NCBI GenBank assembly: GCA_003645915.1
Contig: QNDG01000034.1
Coordinates: 1-8,374 of the forward strand
Direction of reading: 5' to 3'
Source of the DNA: Candidatus Zhuqueibacterota bacterium
GTDB taxonomy: Bacteria > Zhuqueibacterota > QNDG01
DNA: 8,374 bases
A model generated the notes under the pieces. It was not told where the DNA came from. It saw only the letters and a program-made list of their open reading frames with translations, and ran no database searches. Both the position numbers and the translations under genes were made by a program. This document shows positions 1 through 6,031 of the stretch, piece by piece. The stretch's first letter is position 1. The number at the start of each line of letters is the position of its first letter.

Positions 1-753
1 AATGGACTGGTCATCATCACCAACAACACATATATTTTTGTGCTTTTTACTGAGCAGTTTTATTAATTGGTACTGAGCCCTGTTTGTATCCTGATATTCA
101 TCAACAAGTATATATCTGAACTTTCCGGCATAATAATCCAGTACATCCTCTCTTTCATTAAAAAGATATATCGGTACTGTAATTAAATCGTCAAAATCAA
201 ATCCGTTATTTCTTTTAAGTCTGGTCTGATAATCAGGATAAATCCTTGATACAATCTCTTCAAAGGGAGAAGATACTCTCTCGCTGAAAGTTTCAGGTGA
301 TATCAGACTGTTTTTTGCCATGCTTATTGTGCTGAGTATTGCACGGGCTGAAAACCGTCCCGCTTCCGGTACATCTTCAGTAATAATCTTTTTTATTATA
401 CTTTCCTGATCTTCTCTGTCATATATTACAAAATCCTTAGTATAACCTACTGCAGATGCTTCCCTGCGGAGAATACGTGAAAATATTGAATGAAAAGTGC
501 CAATCCATAAACCTCCGCTCTCCGGAACAAATTTGCTTATTCTTTCTTTCATCTCACCGGCAGCTTTTTTTGTAAATGTGACTGCAAGGATATTTTCCGG
601 AAGCACATCTCTTTCTGCTATCAGGTGTGCAATACGCATTGTCAGGACTCTGGTCTTTCCGCTTCCTGCTCCTGCCAGTACAATCAGAGGACCGTCTCCG
701 GCCAGAACGGCTTTTTTCTGCTCGTTGTTCAATGTATTCAAAAATTTTTCCAC
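1..753 (-). CDS. uvrD: UvrD/PcrA-type superfamily 1 DNA helicase, N-terminal part (cut by window edge)
   Basis: ATP-driven 3'-5' DNA helicase of the UvrD/PcrA/Rep group, cytoplasmic, which in this family unwinds DNA during repair and replication-restart. I translated 251 residues by hand. The motifs come in the family order: Q-motif region LNNEQKKAV (about 8-16), Walker A AGAGSGKT (27-34), motif Ia [10 protein letters not shown] (59-68), motif Ib GTFHS (85-89), FDFDDL (185-190), motif [11 protein letters not shown] (216-224) and motif III GDDDQSI (245-251), where the window ends. Full-length relatives run to roughly 650-750 residues, so about two thirds lies outside. The start is GTG at 751-753, because an in-frame TGA lies at 766-768 and AAGGGA sits 6 bases upstream. 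It begins 22 bp after the mltG stop and is probably the third gene of that operon. UvrD, PcrA and Rep cannot be separated on this fragment. The family is certain; the exact symbol is not. Confidence 0.95.
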   Translation of the reverse strand, partial: MEKFLNTLNNEQKKAVLAGDGPLIVLAGAGSGKTRVLTMRIAHLIAERDVLPENILAVTFTKKAAGEMKERISKFVPESGGLWIGTFHSIFSRILRREASAVGYTKDFVIYDREDQESIIKKIITEDVPEAGRFSARAILSTISMAKNSLISPETFSERVSSPFEEIVSRIYPDYQTRLKRNNGFDFDDLITVPIYLFNEREDVLDYYAGKFRYILVDEYQDTNRAQYQLIKLLSKKHKNICVVGDDDQSI

Positions 754-775
754 AAGTTTCCCTTTTCAGACAGAT

Positions 776-1825
776 TTACTTTTTCAGCCGCCTGACTCTT
801 TTTCTTTCAATGTCAAATCTTTTCTTTGCTTTTATGTGATCAATAATTGTTTTTGAAAAATGGTGTGAGCCGTCTCCGTTCGCCACCATGTACAGGTACT
901 TTGTGCTGTCCGGATACAGAGCTGCAATAATTGATTTGACACCTGGGTTATTAATAGGACCTGGAGGAAGACCTGCATAAATGTATGTATTGTAAGGAGA
1001 ATCAATTTTTAGATCCTTTTCCAAAAGCCGCCTGGGTCCGTTTTTTATTATGTACTGTATTGTAGGATCCGCCTGCAGTCTCATTCCTATTCTCAACCTG
1101 TTATGATATAACGAAGAAACAGTTGCTCTCTCCCTGTCAAGCTGCACTTCTCCTTCAATTATGGAAGCTAATGTCATCACCTGATGTACACTTAAATTTA
1201 TTTCTTCAGCACGGGCTCTGAGAGAATCTGTAAACAGCTCCTTCCATCTTTTTACCATTGCATCCACAATTTCAGAGGCAGTTACATTTTTTCTGAACTT
1301 ATAAGTATCTGGATAAAGATACCCTTCAAGAGAACCTGCTCTTATTCCATACGACTTACAAACCGAATCGCTTTTAACCAGACGCATAAAATCCAGAGAA
1401 TCAACATTAAATTTTCTGCTGATTAATCCGGCCATGTCCCTTGCTTTCATCCCTTCCGGAAAAGTAATTGACTGCGTAATAACTCTTCCCTTGTAAAGTT
1501 TAAGTGTCACACTGTAATTATTTAAGCGGCCGGAAAAGATGTAATCACCGGACTGCAGTTTTGTGGAAACGCCAAGAATTTTTATAGCTGCAATAAACCT
1601 TTTTTTGTTTCTGATTACTCCTTTTTCAACAAGCATATCAGCAATCTCAAAAGAGCTCATGCCCGGCTTAACAGTTACAGCCTGTTTTTGCAGGGAACTG
1701 ACAGTTAAAGTCGGATAAAAAAATATGTAAAGTACATTCAAAAAGGCAAAAAATATTACAATAAAGATTGCATATAATAGTCTGTGTAATTTTATAGATG
1801 TCAATAAATTTTGTAAAATCCTCAT
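776..1825 (-). CDS. mltG: Endolytic murein transglycosylase MltG (YceG family)
   Basis: Inner-membrane lytic transglycosylase that in this family cleaves nascent peptidoglycan glycan strands and so sets their length. The 349 residues are the usual size. One membrane anchor lies at about 16-37, followed by an exported region. The catalytic domain shows the family signatures in order: LEGYLYPDTY (166-175), ASIIEGEV (220-227) with the catalytic glutamate as E224, LQADPTIQY (250-258), SPYNTYIYAGLPPGP (276-290) and DGSHHFS (318-324). The start is supported by CGGAG about 8 bases upstream, within the end of the preceding gene. The stop of that gene is only 3 bp away (TAG TTA ATG), so the two are probably translationally coupled. 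The helicase gene follows after 22 bp. All diagnostic residues are intact, so I expect an active enzyme. Confidence 0.96.
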   Translation of the reverse strand: MRILQNLLTSIKLHRLLYAIFIVIFFAFLNVLYIFFYPTLTVSSLQKQAVTVKPGMSSFEIADMLVEKGVIRNKKRFIAAIKILGVSTKLQSGDYIFSGRLNNYSVTLKLYKGRVITQSITFPEGMKARDMAGLISRKFNVDSLDFMRLVKSDSVCKSYGIRAGSLEGYLYPDTYKFRKNVTASEIVDAMVKRWKELFTDSLRARAEEINLSVHQVMTLASIIEGEVQLDRERATVSSLYHNRLRIGMRLQADPTIQYIIKNGPRRLLEKDLKIDSPYNTYIYAGLPPGPINNPGVKSIIAALYPDSTKYLYMVANGDGSHHFSKTIIDHIKAKKRFDIERKRVRRLKK

Positions 1826-1828
1826 TAA

Positions 1829-2686
1829 CTACTCCGATTTTATTAATTTTTCCACATCAGGATCAGGCTCAATGTTCAGAGGTACAGGAATAAAGGAAAT
1901 GTCGTATTCCGGATCCCGTTTTATTCTGAATTTAATCTCGATCTTACCGAGAGTTCTGCCTTCTGTTCCTGCAACAGCAAAAAGCACTTTTTTATAATAT
2001 CTGTATCCGCCGCGGATTGATTCTTCGGAGCCGCAGCCCAGAATAATATTTATTTTCCCGGGGAATTTATCAACCAGATTCCTGTTTTCATCTTCACTTA
2101 AACCTGAAAGTATAACCAGACAGTCATACTCTTTTTCCTTCCGTAAGATCTTCCTTAACGCAGATACAGGTGAAGTGAACTTTGAACCGGGAATGTTTTT
2201 TAATTTACCGCAAAGTCCTGCAAATAGAACCTTTTTGCCTTTCATCTTAATATTTTTTGATTCAGGGAAAACAGTTATTATGTTTGATGAAATAAAAGGA
2301 ATGTTATAATCACGTAACTTGCGTAAAAATTCAATCCCATACAAAAAATCGTTCTTCCCTGTATTAACCACATCATATTCAATGAGTGAATAAATTCTGC
2401 CCACAAGCAAATCACTCTTTTCCTGTTTATAAGATGAGAGAAAATTGCCGTAATCAGCAAGAATATCACACTGACCGGAACGTTTTAACGAATCAATAAC
2501 AGTTTTCCTGTACGCAAGCCCTCCCCACGGCTCGGGCGGACAATTGCATGATTCAACAAGCCCGTTATTATCTCCTGAAAAAATCAGAATAATTTGATTA
2601 TCTTTCGGACCCGGCAGCAGATTAAGAGGCAGTGCCAGCAGAAGAATACAGACTATTGAAATTTTATTCTTAATTAATCCAATCAT
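1829..2686 (-). CDS. Exported 5'-nucleotidase/calcineurin-like phosphoesterase homologue with eroded metal site
   Basis: Distant member of the metallophosphatase / 5'-nucleotidase (UshA-like) fold, 285 residues, probably the phosphoesterase domain alone without the usual C-terminal nucleotidase domain. A signal peptide or N-terminal anchor lies at about 8-25. Fold markers I could align by eye: FSGDNNG (36-42, family D-x-H-G), a CNCP pair of cysteines (47-50) followed by GGLAYR, ILADYGN (75-81, family GDxx), NTGKNDF (108-114, family GNHEF), FISSN (131-135), LSGLS (193-197, family LSHLG), GCGSEE (217-222, family GGHSH) and AVAGTEGRTLGKI (237-249). The histidines and asparagine that normally bind metal are replaced at nearly every site, so activity is doubtful. 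CxC-containing relatives exist in anaerobes as far as I recall. The start at 2686 has no clear Shine-Dalgarno; a promoter lies just upstream. Fold assignment fairly sure, function unknown. Confidence 0.72.
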   Translation of the reverse strand: MIGLIKNKISIVCILLLALPLNLLPGPKDNQIILIFSGDNNGLVESCNCPPEPWGGLAYRKTVIDSLKRSGQCDILADYGNFLSSYKQEKSDLLVGRIYSLIEYDVVNTGKNDFLYGIEFLRKLRDYNIPFISSNIITVFPESKNIKMKGKKVLFAGLCGKLKNIPGSKFTSPVSALRKILRKEKEYDCLVILSGLSEDENRNLVDKFPGKINIILGCGSEESIRGGYRYYKKVLFAVAGTEGRTLGKIEIKFRIKRDPEYDISFIPVPLNIEPDPDVEKLIKSE

Positions 2687-2697
2687 AACAGCTGGTT

Positions 2698-2726
2698 AAT
2701 TTACGATATTTATTTTCTTATGTCAA
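2698..2726 (-). promoter_or_regulatory. Predicted sigma-70 promoter for the phosphoesterase-mltG-helicase operon
   Basis: Read on the minus strand, a perfect -35 TTGACA (2721-2726) is followed by a 17-bp spacer and a -10 TAAATT (2698-2703, four of six matches). The -10 ends only 11 bases before the ATG at 2686. Transcription would start near 2690-2692, leaving a leader of about four to six bases, which fits the absence of a Shine-Dalgarno sequence. The upstream terminator at 2811-2852 separates this transcript from the gene before it. Inferred from sequence only. Confidence 0.6.
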
Positions 2727-2810
2727 TATCAAACCAATTAATCTGAAAATATTTTATCAGCAGGGATGATTAAAATTGCCAGATTGAAGATAAAATAACT
2801 AATTTTGTTA

Positions 2811-2852
2811 AAAAAAGAAGCCGCCCGGTTAATTCCGGACAGCCCCTTTTTT
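2811..2852 (-). terminator. Intrinsic terminator of the small membrane protein gene
   Basis: On the minus-strand RNA a 9-bp stem (GCUGUCCGG with CCGGGCGGC, arms at 2835-2843 and 2820-2828) closes a 6-base loop and is followed by UUC and a run of seven U. Further A-U and G-U pairs can extend the stem into the flanking A and U runs. Two core pairs and two extension pairs are G-U on the minus RNA; on the plus RNA they become A-C mismatches. The hairpin is therefore built for the minus strand. It lies about 20 bases past the stop at 2873. Confidence 0.88.
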
Positions 2853-2872
2853 CAGAACAGTGTCAATCAATA

Positions 2873-3079
2873 TTAATTTGAGAGCTTATGAAATTTGTAT
2901 CTCGGATCCTTAACAGGTTTGAATCTTTTTGATTCACCTTCACGTTCTAAAAAATCCAGTCTGCCTGCAATCAGACTTCTTTCTTTTATCAATTTTGATT
3001 TTGAATAGGATGTAAACAACGCAGTACCAAGTACCCCTGCTAATCCGCCTGCTAAAAAAGCCGCAATATAACCAAGCAT
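2873..3079 (-). CDS. Small single-pass membrane protein, unknown function
   Basis: A 68-residue protein that I do not recognise. It opens with a glycine- and alanine-rich hydrophobic helix (about residues 2-22, MLGYIAAFLAGGLAGVLG), followed by a basic and charged cytoplasmic-type tail ending KFHKLSN. I chose the ATG at 3077-3079 because GAGGG (3084-3088) stands 4 bases upstream. A second in-frame ATG at 3095-3097 would add six residues (MFKEGI) but has only a weak GAG very close to it. Support for a real gene is the good ribosome site, the plausible helix-plus-tail layout and a strong terminator directly downstream. It appears monocistronic. No promoter stood out upstream. No function can be given. 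Confidence 0.68.
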   Translation of the reverse strand: MLGYIAAFLAGGLAGVLGTALFTSYSKSKLIKERSLIAGRLDFLEREGESKRFKPVKDPRYKFHKLSN

Positions 3080-3083
3080 AATT

Positions 3084-3089
3084 CCCTCT
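3084..3089 (-). promoter_or_regulatory. Ribosome binding site that favours the downstream ATG of the small membrane gene
   Basis: AGAGGG on the minus strand stands 4 bases before the ATG at 3079. It lies inside the six-codon extension that the ATG at 3097 would add, so it argues for the shorter product. Confidence 0.5.
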
Positions 3090-3097
3090 TTAAACAT

Positions 3098-3496
3098 ATT
3101 CTCTGTTTTTTCTTCTCTTTAGAACTTTGAGCAAAAAACGGGCCAGAAATGTAAAGCTGAAATCAGGCTTAAACCTTTGATATCTCTGCAATTTTCAAAA
3201 ACAAATGGAATTAATTGCCCTTTTTTCACCAGGAAATATCTTCCCTCTGTCTGTTTTTAAAAATAAGTCTGTTTTGTGGACATCTGCCTAATAATATCTG
3301 AAAATCATCTTTATTAATTGTAACTGACAATACTTTAACATTATAAAGCATTTCAGCTCCAGTTTTTTATTTCGATTAAATTAATATATCCTAGGCAACG
3401 ATTTATTTCTTTTTGAAATCATATCTCTTTTTTTGAAATTTTTACCTGTATTTGCACTGATATATCGACTTTTTAATACGATTATTATTTTACCAG
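3098..3496. other. AT-rich divergent intergenic region without a recognisable gene
   Basis: About 400 bases lie between the divergent small membrane gene and the YchF-like gene promoter. The sequence is strongly AT-rich with stop codons in all frames I followed. I found no tRNA-like cloverleaf, no long inverted repeat and no clear sigma-70 pair for the minus-strand gene. T-rich tracts recur at about 3409-3446, where two copies of a TCTTTTTTTGAAAT-like string occur. It may hold regulatory sites or a small RNA, but nothing I can support. Confidence 0.5.
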
Positions 3497-3514
3497 TGGA
3501 CAAATTGGACAAAT
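3497..3514 (+). repeat. Perfect 9-bp tandem repeat (TGGACAAAT x2) over the -35 element
   Basis: TGGACAAAT occurs twice without a gap, at 3497-3505 and 3506-3514. The first copy supplies the -35 hexamer and the second fills the spacer. A repeat of nearly one helical turn at this place could be an operator, or it could be chance in AT-rich DNA. Confidence 0.6.
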
Positions 3515-3525
3515 TATATTATATT
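3497..3525 (+). promoter_or_regulatory. Predicted sigma-70 promoter for the YchF-like gene
   Basis: The -35 TGGACA (3497-3502, five of six) is spaced 17 bp from a -10 TATATT (3520-3525, five of six). The start of transcription would be near 3532, giving a leader of about 22 bases that contains the AGGAGG ribosome site at 3543-3548, five bases before the ATG. The spacing all fits a simple housekeeping promoter. Confidence 0.72.
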
Positions 3526-3553
3526 CCCCATGATTATTTTTCAGGAGGCTTAA

Positions 3554-4585
3554 ATGAAACTTGGAATAACAGGACTCCCTCTTTCAGGGAAAACAACAAT
3601 TTTTGAAGCACTTACGGGGCTTCAGCACGAACCAGAGAAAAAAAGCGAGCTGAAAAGAGCTCTTGTAAAGGTGCCTGATGAGCGCATTGACAGACTAAGT
3701 GAAATTTTTAACCCAAACAAGAAAATATATGCTACAATAGAATACATACTTCCTTCCCAAACTGCTGTTTCAGGCAAGCAAGGAGAAGACAGCCGCTTAA
3801 ATTCAATAAGGGACTGTGATGCATTTATTCATGTTCTCAGAAATTTCAAACTTACGGGCAGTGATCAGCCTTCTCCTGCAGAAGATTTTAAAAAACTGGA
3901 TGAGGAATTGATCTTTAATGATCTTGTTGTTACTGAAAAAAGAATTGAACGGCTTGAGCTTGATAAAAAACGGCACCGACAGATTGACGAGAAAGAAGAA
4001 AAACTGCTTCACAGATGCCATGAGATTCTTGAAAACAATGAGCCTTTAAGGCACCATCCTGATATTGCGAATGCTCCGGAGCTGAAAGGTTTTGCATTTT
4101 TATCAGGAAGACCTGTACTGGTCATTCTGAATAACAGTGACGATGATAAAAACCTGCCTGATCTTCCCGGAATAACAGACAGGGAAATCTGTACTGTTGT
4201 TCAGGGAGAAATAGAATATGAAATCTCTCAGATGAACCCTGAAGATGCAGAGACATTTTTAAAGGAATACGGGATTTTGGAACCTGCAGTAAATAAAGTA
4301 ATAAGACTCTCATACGATCTTCTGGGTCTAATCTCTTTTTTAACAGTGGGCAAGGATGAGGTCAGAGCATGGACAATAAAAAAGAATACAGCAGCTGTTG
4401 ATGCGGCAGAAGCTGTACACAGCGATATAAAGAAAGGTTTTATCAGAGCTGAGGTTGTTTCTTATAAGGATTTTATTGAAGCCGGTTCGTATGCAGAAGC
4501 CCGTAAGCACGGTAAAGTCCGGCTTGAAGGTAAAACCTATATTGTACAGGACGGAGACATTATTGATTTCAGATTTAATGTATAG
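3554..4585 (+). CDS. YchF/Ola1-family P-loop protein, divergent G domain
   Basis: Member of the OBG-HAS/YchF branch of P-loop NTPases, which in standard form are ribosome-associated ATPases. The P-loop GLPLSGKTT (7-15) is intact. A charged coiled helical arm follows at about 111-165 (EKRIERLELDKKRH). The C-terminal TGS-like domain (about 257-343) is very close to the family, with RAWTIKKNT (271-279), KGFIRAEVVSYKDF (294-307), KVRLEGKTYIVQDGD (321-335) and the terminal FRFNV. Differences are marked: the switch I block NFPFCTI and the G3 motif DIAGL of ordinary YchF are missing, and the region reads IEYILPSQTAV (62-72). The G4 position NxxE reads NNSD (193-196). Length 343 compared with about 363. 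The start is set by AGGAGG five bases upstream. Monocistronic as far as seen. It is probably a divergent paralogue rather than canonical YchF, so I give no symbol. Confidence 0.9.
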   Translation: MKLGITGLPLSGKTTIFEALTGLQHEPEKKSELKRALVKVPDERIDRLSEIFNPNKKIYATIEYILPSQTAVSGKQGEDSRLNSIRDCDAFIHVLRNFKLTGSDQPSPAEDFKKLDEELIFNDLVVTEKRIERLELDKKRHRQIDEKEEKLLHRCHEILENNEPLRHHPDIANAPELKGFAFLSGRPVLVILNNSDDDKNLPDLPGITDREICTVVQGEIEYEISQMNPEDAETFLKEYGILEPAVNKVIRLSYDLLGLISFLTVGKDEVRAWTIKKNTAAVDAAEAVHSDIKKGFIRAEVVSYKDFIEAGSYAEARKHGKVRLEGKTYIVQDGDIIDFRFNV

Positions 4586-4845
4586 ATCCAGACAATTTAA
4601 ATATCATTTGTCATGAGACGGGCTCAATAAAACTCAGGGGAAATCAACAATCTCTTGCAGGCAATTAATATTGTTTGTCCGATGAATATTAAAGCATGCA
4701 GCGACTTTCCGGCGGGAAGGCAACTGTCAATTCCTCACAAAAACCCGTAAAAAGTAAAAAAATAAAAGCTGTCAAATATAACCTTAAGATTATTTTTTTG
4801 CTTCTCCATAATAATAAAATTAAGCAATCATTTATAATATTTTAC
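4586..4845. other. AT-rich intergenic region after the YchF-like gene
   Basis: I see no gene and no convincing terminator. A short GC-rich hairpin, CTTTCC-GGC-GGGAAG, occurs at about 4705-4720 but lacks a U run. A 70-codon open frame beginning at 4696 runs into the promoter of the next gene and is rejected. Confidence 0.5.
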
Positions 4846-4874
4846 TTGACAAATTTAATAATATTTATTACAAT
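4846..4874 (+). promoter_or_regulatory. Strong predicted sigma-70 promoter for the 154-residue membrane protein
   Basis: A perfect -35 TTGACA (4846-4851), a 17-bp spacer and a -10 TACAAT (4869-4874, five of six) form the best promoter in the window. Transcription would start near 4881, about 50 bases before the ATG at 4931. The untranslated leader is AT-rich and carries AAAAAGG about 8 bases before the start codon. Confidence 0.78.
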
Positions 4875-4930
4875 ATGTATCACCATTATATTATTCTCTT
4901 TTTATTAATGATCTTAAAAAGGCAGGCAGC

Positions 4931-5395
4931 ATGGAAAACAATACTACTTTTATTGATCAGGATATAATTTATAATCCAGGCCGTTCAAAAATTTTTAAAT
5001 ACATAATAATAGTTTTCTTCTCAGTGTCTCTTTTGGGCTACTTTTTTATTGTTATTGATTTTGCATTATCAAAAAAGATATTATCCGTACTTGTTTTTGC
5101 TGTTTACGGCCTGATTTTGGTTGGATTAACACTTAAAAGAGTATATGTTTATAAAAAATACGGCAGAAAATACATTAAAATTATTGGTGGTAATCTGGAA
5201 ATTAAACAATCATATAAAAATTCTGCCATACAAATCAGAAATGACCAGATAAAAAATATCAGCTTTTCATCAAATACATTTGTTCTGAAACTGCAAAACA
5301 ATGAAAAAATTGAATTTAAGACTCCAATTGATGTATATCTTGATTTAAGGAAAAAATTAACTGATTTTGCCAATGAGTATGACATAAACTGTTAG
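4931..5395 (+). CDS. Two-helix membrane protein with possible PH-like cytoplasmic domain, unknown function
   Basis: A 154-residue protein I cannot name. After a polar N-terminus (1-20) come two hydrophobic helices at about 23-45 and 49-67 with a very short loop, then a basic stretch (KRVYVYKKYGRKY, 69-81). The C-terminal 75 residues look like alternating beta strands closed by a helix (IKIIGGNLEIKQ, ISFSSNTFVLKLQ, KIEFKTP, then DVYLDLRKKLTDFANEY). That helix-helix-strand layout resembles bacterial PH-like (YdbT/DUF304-type) membrane proteins, but this is inference from pattern alone. Its own strong promoter and an AAAAAGG site support expression. Base composition is more AT-rich than the housekeeping genes, and the stop codon abuts a decayed transposon, so recent acquisition or a disturbed neighbourhood is possible. 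Confidence 0.8.
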   Translation: MENNTTFIDQDIIYNPGRSKIFKYIIIVFFSVSLLGYFFIVIDFALSKKILSVLVFAVYGLILVGLTLKRVYVYKKYGRKYIKIIGGNLEIKQSYKNSAIQIRNDQIKNISFSSNTFVLKLQNNEKIEFKTPIDVYLDLRKKLTDFANEYDINC

Positions 5396-5766
5396 AAATT
5401 CCAGGCATTGTTTACATATTCTCGGGGAAAATTATTAAATAAATTTTTCCACAGGAGTCAGACCAACCAATGAGTTATGTTATGGTTTTATCGCAGTCTC
5501 AAAATTTTTTCCATGGGCAGATGAATAAAACTCTGTCTTTGTATGCGATATCTCCATGGTTGCTCTAACAACAAGTTTAGCTTTTCCACCGGATTTCGGG
5601 TTTTTTACTTTTGTAAAGCATTGCTCAATTCTCTGTTCTTTACATAATTTCACGAAAGCATGATTACCCGGCTGAGCAATACATTCTGTGCCGTTCTCCG
5701 CGTAGCAAACTTTTTTGTATATGACCACTCTTCAATAAATTGCTCAAGGAAAAGCGCAGCAGAATA
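5396..5766 (-). pseudogene. Decayed DDE transposase remnant (IS481-like, C-terminal half)
   Basis: Remnant of an rve-type transposase. The longest open piece (5480-5728) reads AENGTECIAQPGNHAF (10-25), FTKVKNPKSGGKAK (38-51) and RATMEISHTKTEF (55-67), matching the usual TDNGTEY...GKAERVIRT...WHTK pattern of IS481-like enzymes. Both catalytic acids seen here are altered: the aspartate of TDNG is E11, and the glutamate of GKAE is K51. After the stop at 5480-5482 the same frame continues as HNSLVGLTPVEKF, two stops, then ICKQCLEFLT, which is the typical transposase tail. Upstream, SAALFLEQFIEEW (5726-5763) continues the protein in another frame, so there is a frameshift near 5710-5730. The N-terminal half and the element's other end are absent. 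Non-functional. The boundary at 5396 is approximate. Confidence 0.75.
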
Positions 5767-6031
5767 TTAATTTTCACGGCTGCTCTTTTAATTAATGATA
5801 AAATTAATCTGAGTAATCATATCATTAAAGTGACCTTTTTTGTAATAATATGGACATTATGCTCTATATGATAACAGTAAACATCCACCACCAGAGGTGG
5901 TGGCATTTTGACTTCACGCAGAGAGGGGAGACTAAAAGAAGGCACGTCACTGCCGGTCTGTTCAGGATCGGGATGATTTGAAGATCAAGCAAATCGAATC
6001 ACTTAATATAATTTGGGACTACGGTCTAATC
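5767..6031. other. Spacer with a possible TnpB-like tail and no intact gene
   Basis: Between the transposase remnant and ispG no complete gene is visible. On the minus strand an open stretch of about 56 codons (5984 downward) reads through the hairpin at 5885-5903 and includes TGSDVPSFSLPSLREVK. This reminds me of the C-terminal end of IS200/IS605 TnpB proteins lying next to the element's end hairpin, but I cannot confirm it. It has no start codon or ribosome site and is likely debris. No U-rich terminator for ispG was found here. Confidence 0.35.
5885..5903. repeat. Perfect 8-bp hairpin, CCACCACC-AGA-GGTGGTGG
   Basis: Arms at 5885-5892 and 5896-5903 pair perfectly around a 3-base loop, in otherwise AT-rich surroundings. 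It is followed by CATTTTGA on the plus strand, too poor in T for a standard terminator. The most likely origins are the end hairpin of an IS200/IS605-type element or a small palindromic repeat. It also stands downstream of ispG and could slow or end that transcript. Confidence 0.65.

Noticed and set aside
497..856. Plus-strand open frames opposite the helicase and mltG genes
   Set aside because: They lie antisense to genes with complete family motifs and have no recognisable features.
4696..4908. A 70-codon plus-strand open frame ending in a hydrophobic stretch
   Set aside because: It overlaps the strong promoter of the next gene, has no ribosome site, and its hydrophobic end is what AT-rich DNA gives by chance.
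5426..5454. AT-rich bulged hairpin after the 154-residue membrane protein gene
   Set aside because: The stem is weak with a bulge, has no U run after it, and falls inside the transposase remnant.
5480..5728. The 82-codon frame as an intact small gene, possibly HPF/RaiA-like
   Set aside because: Similarity to hibernation factors was only in strand texture. The NGTE...GKA...HTKTEF pattern and the tail after the stop fit a decayed transposase far better.
5885..5903. Hairpin as an ordinary intrinsic terminator of the flanking genes
   Set aside because: Neither strand has a U run after the stem, and it is more than 120 bases from the ispG stop.
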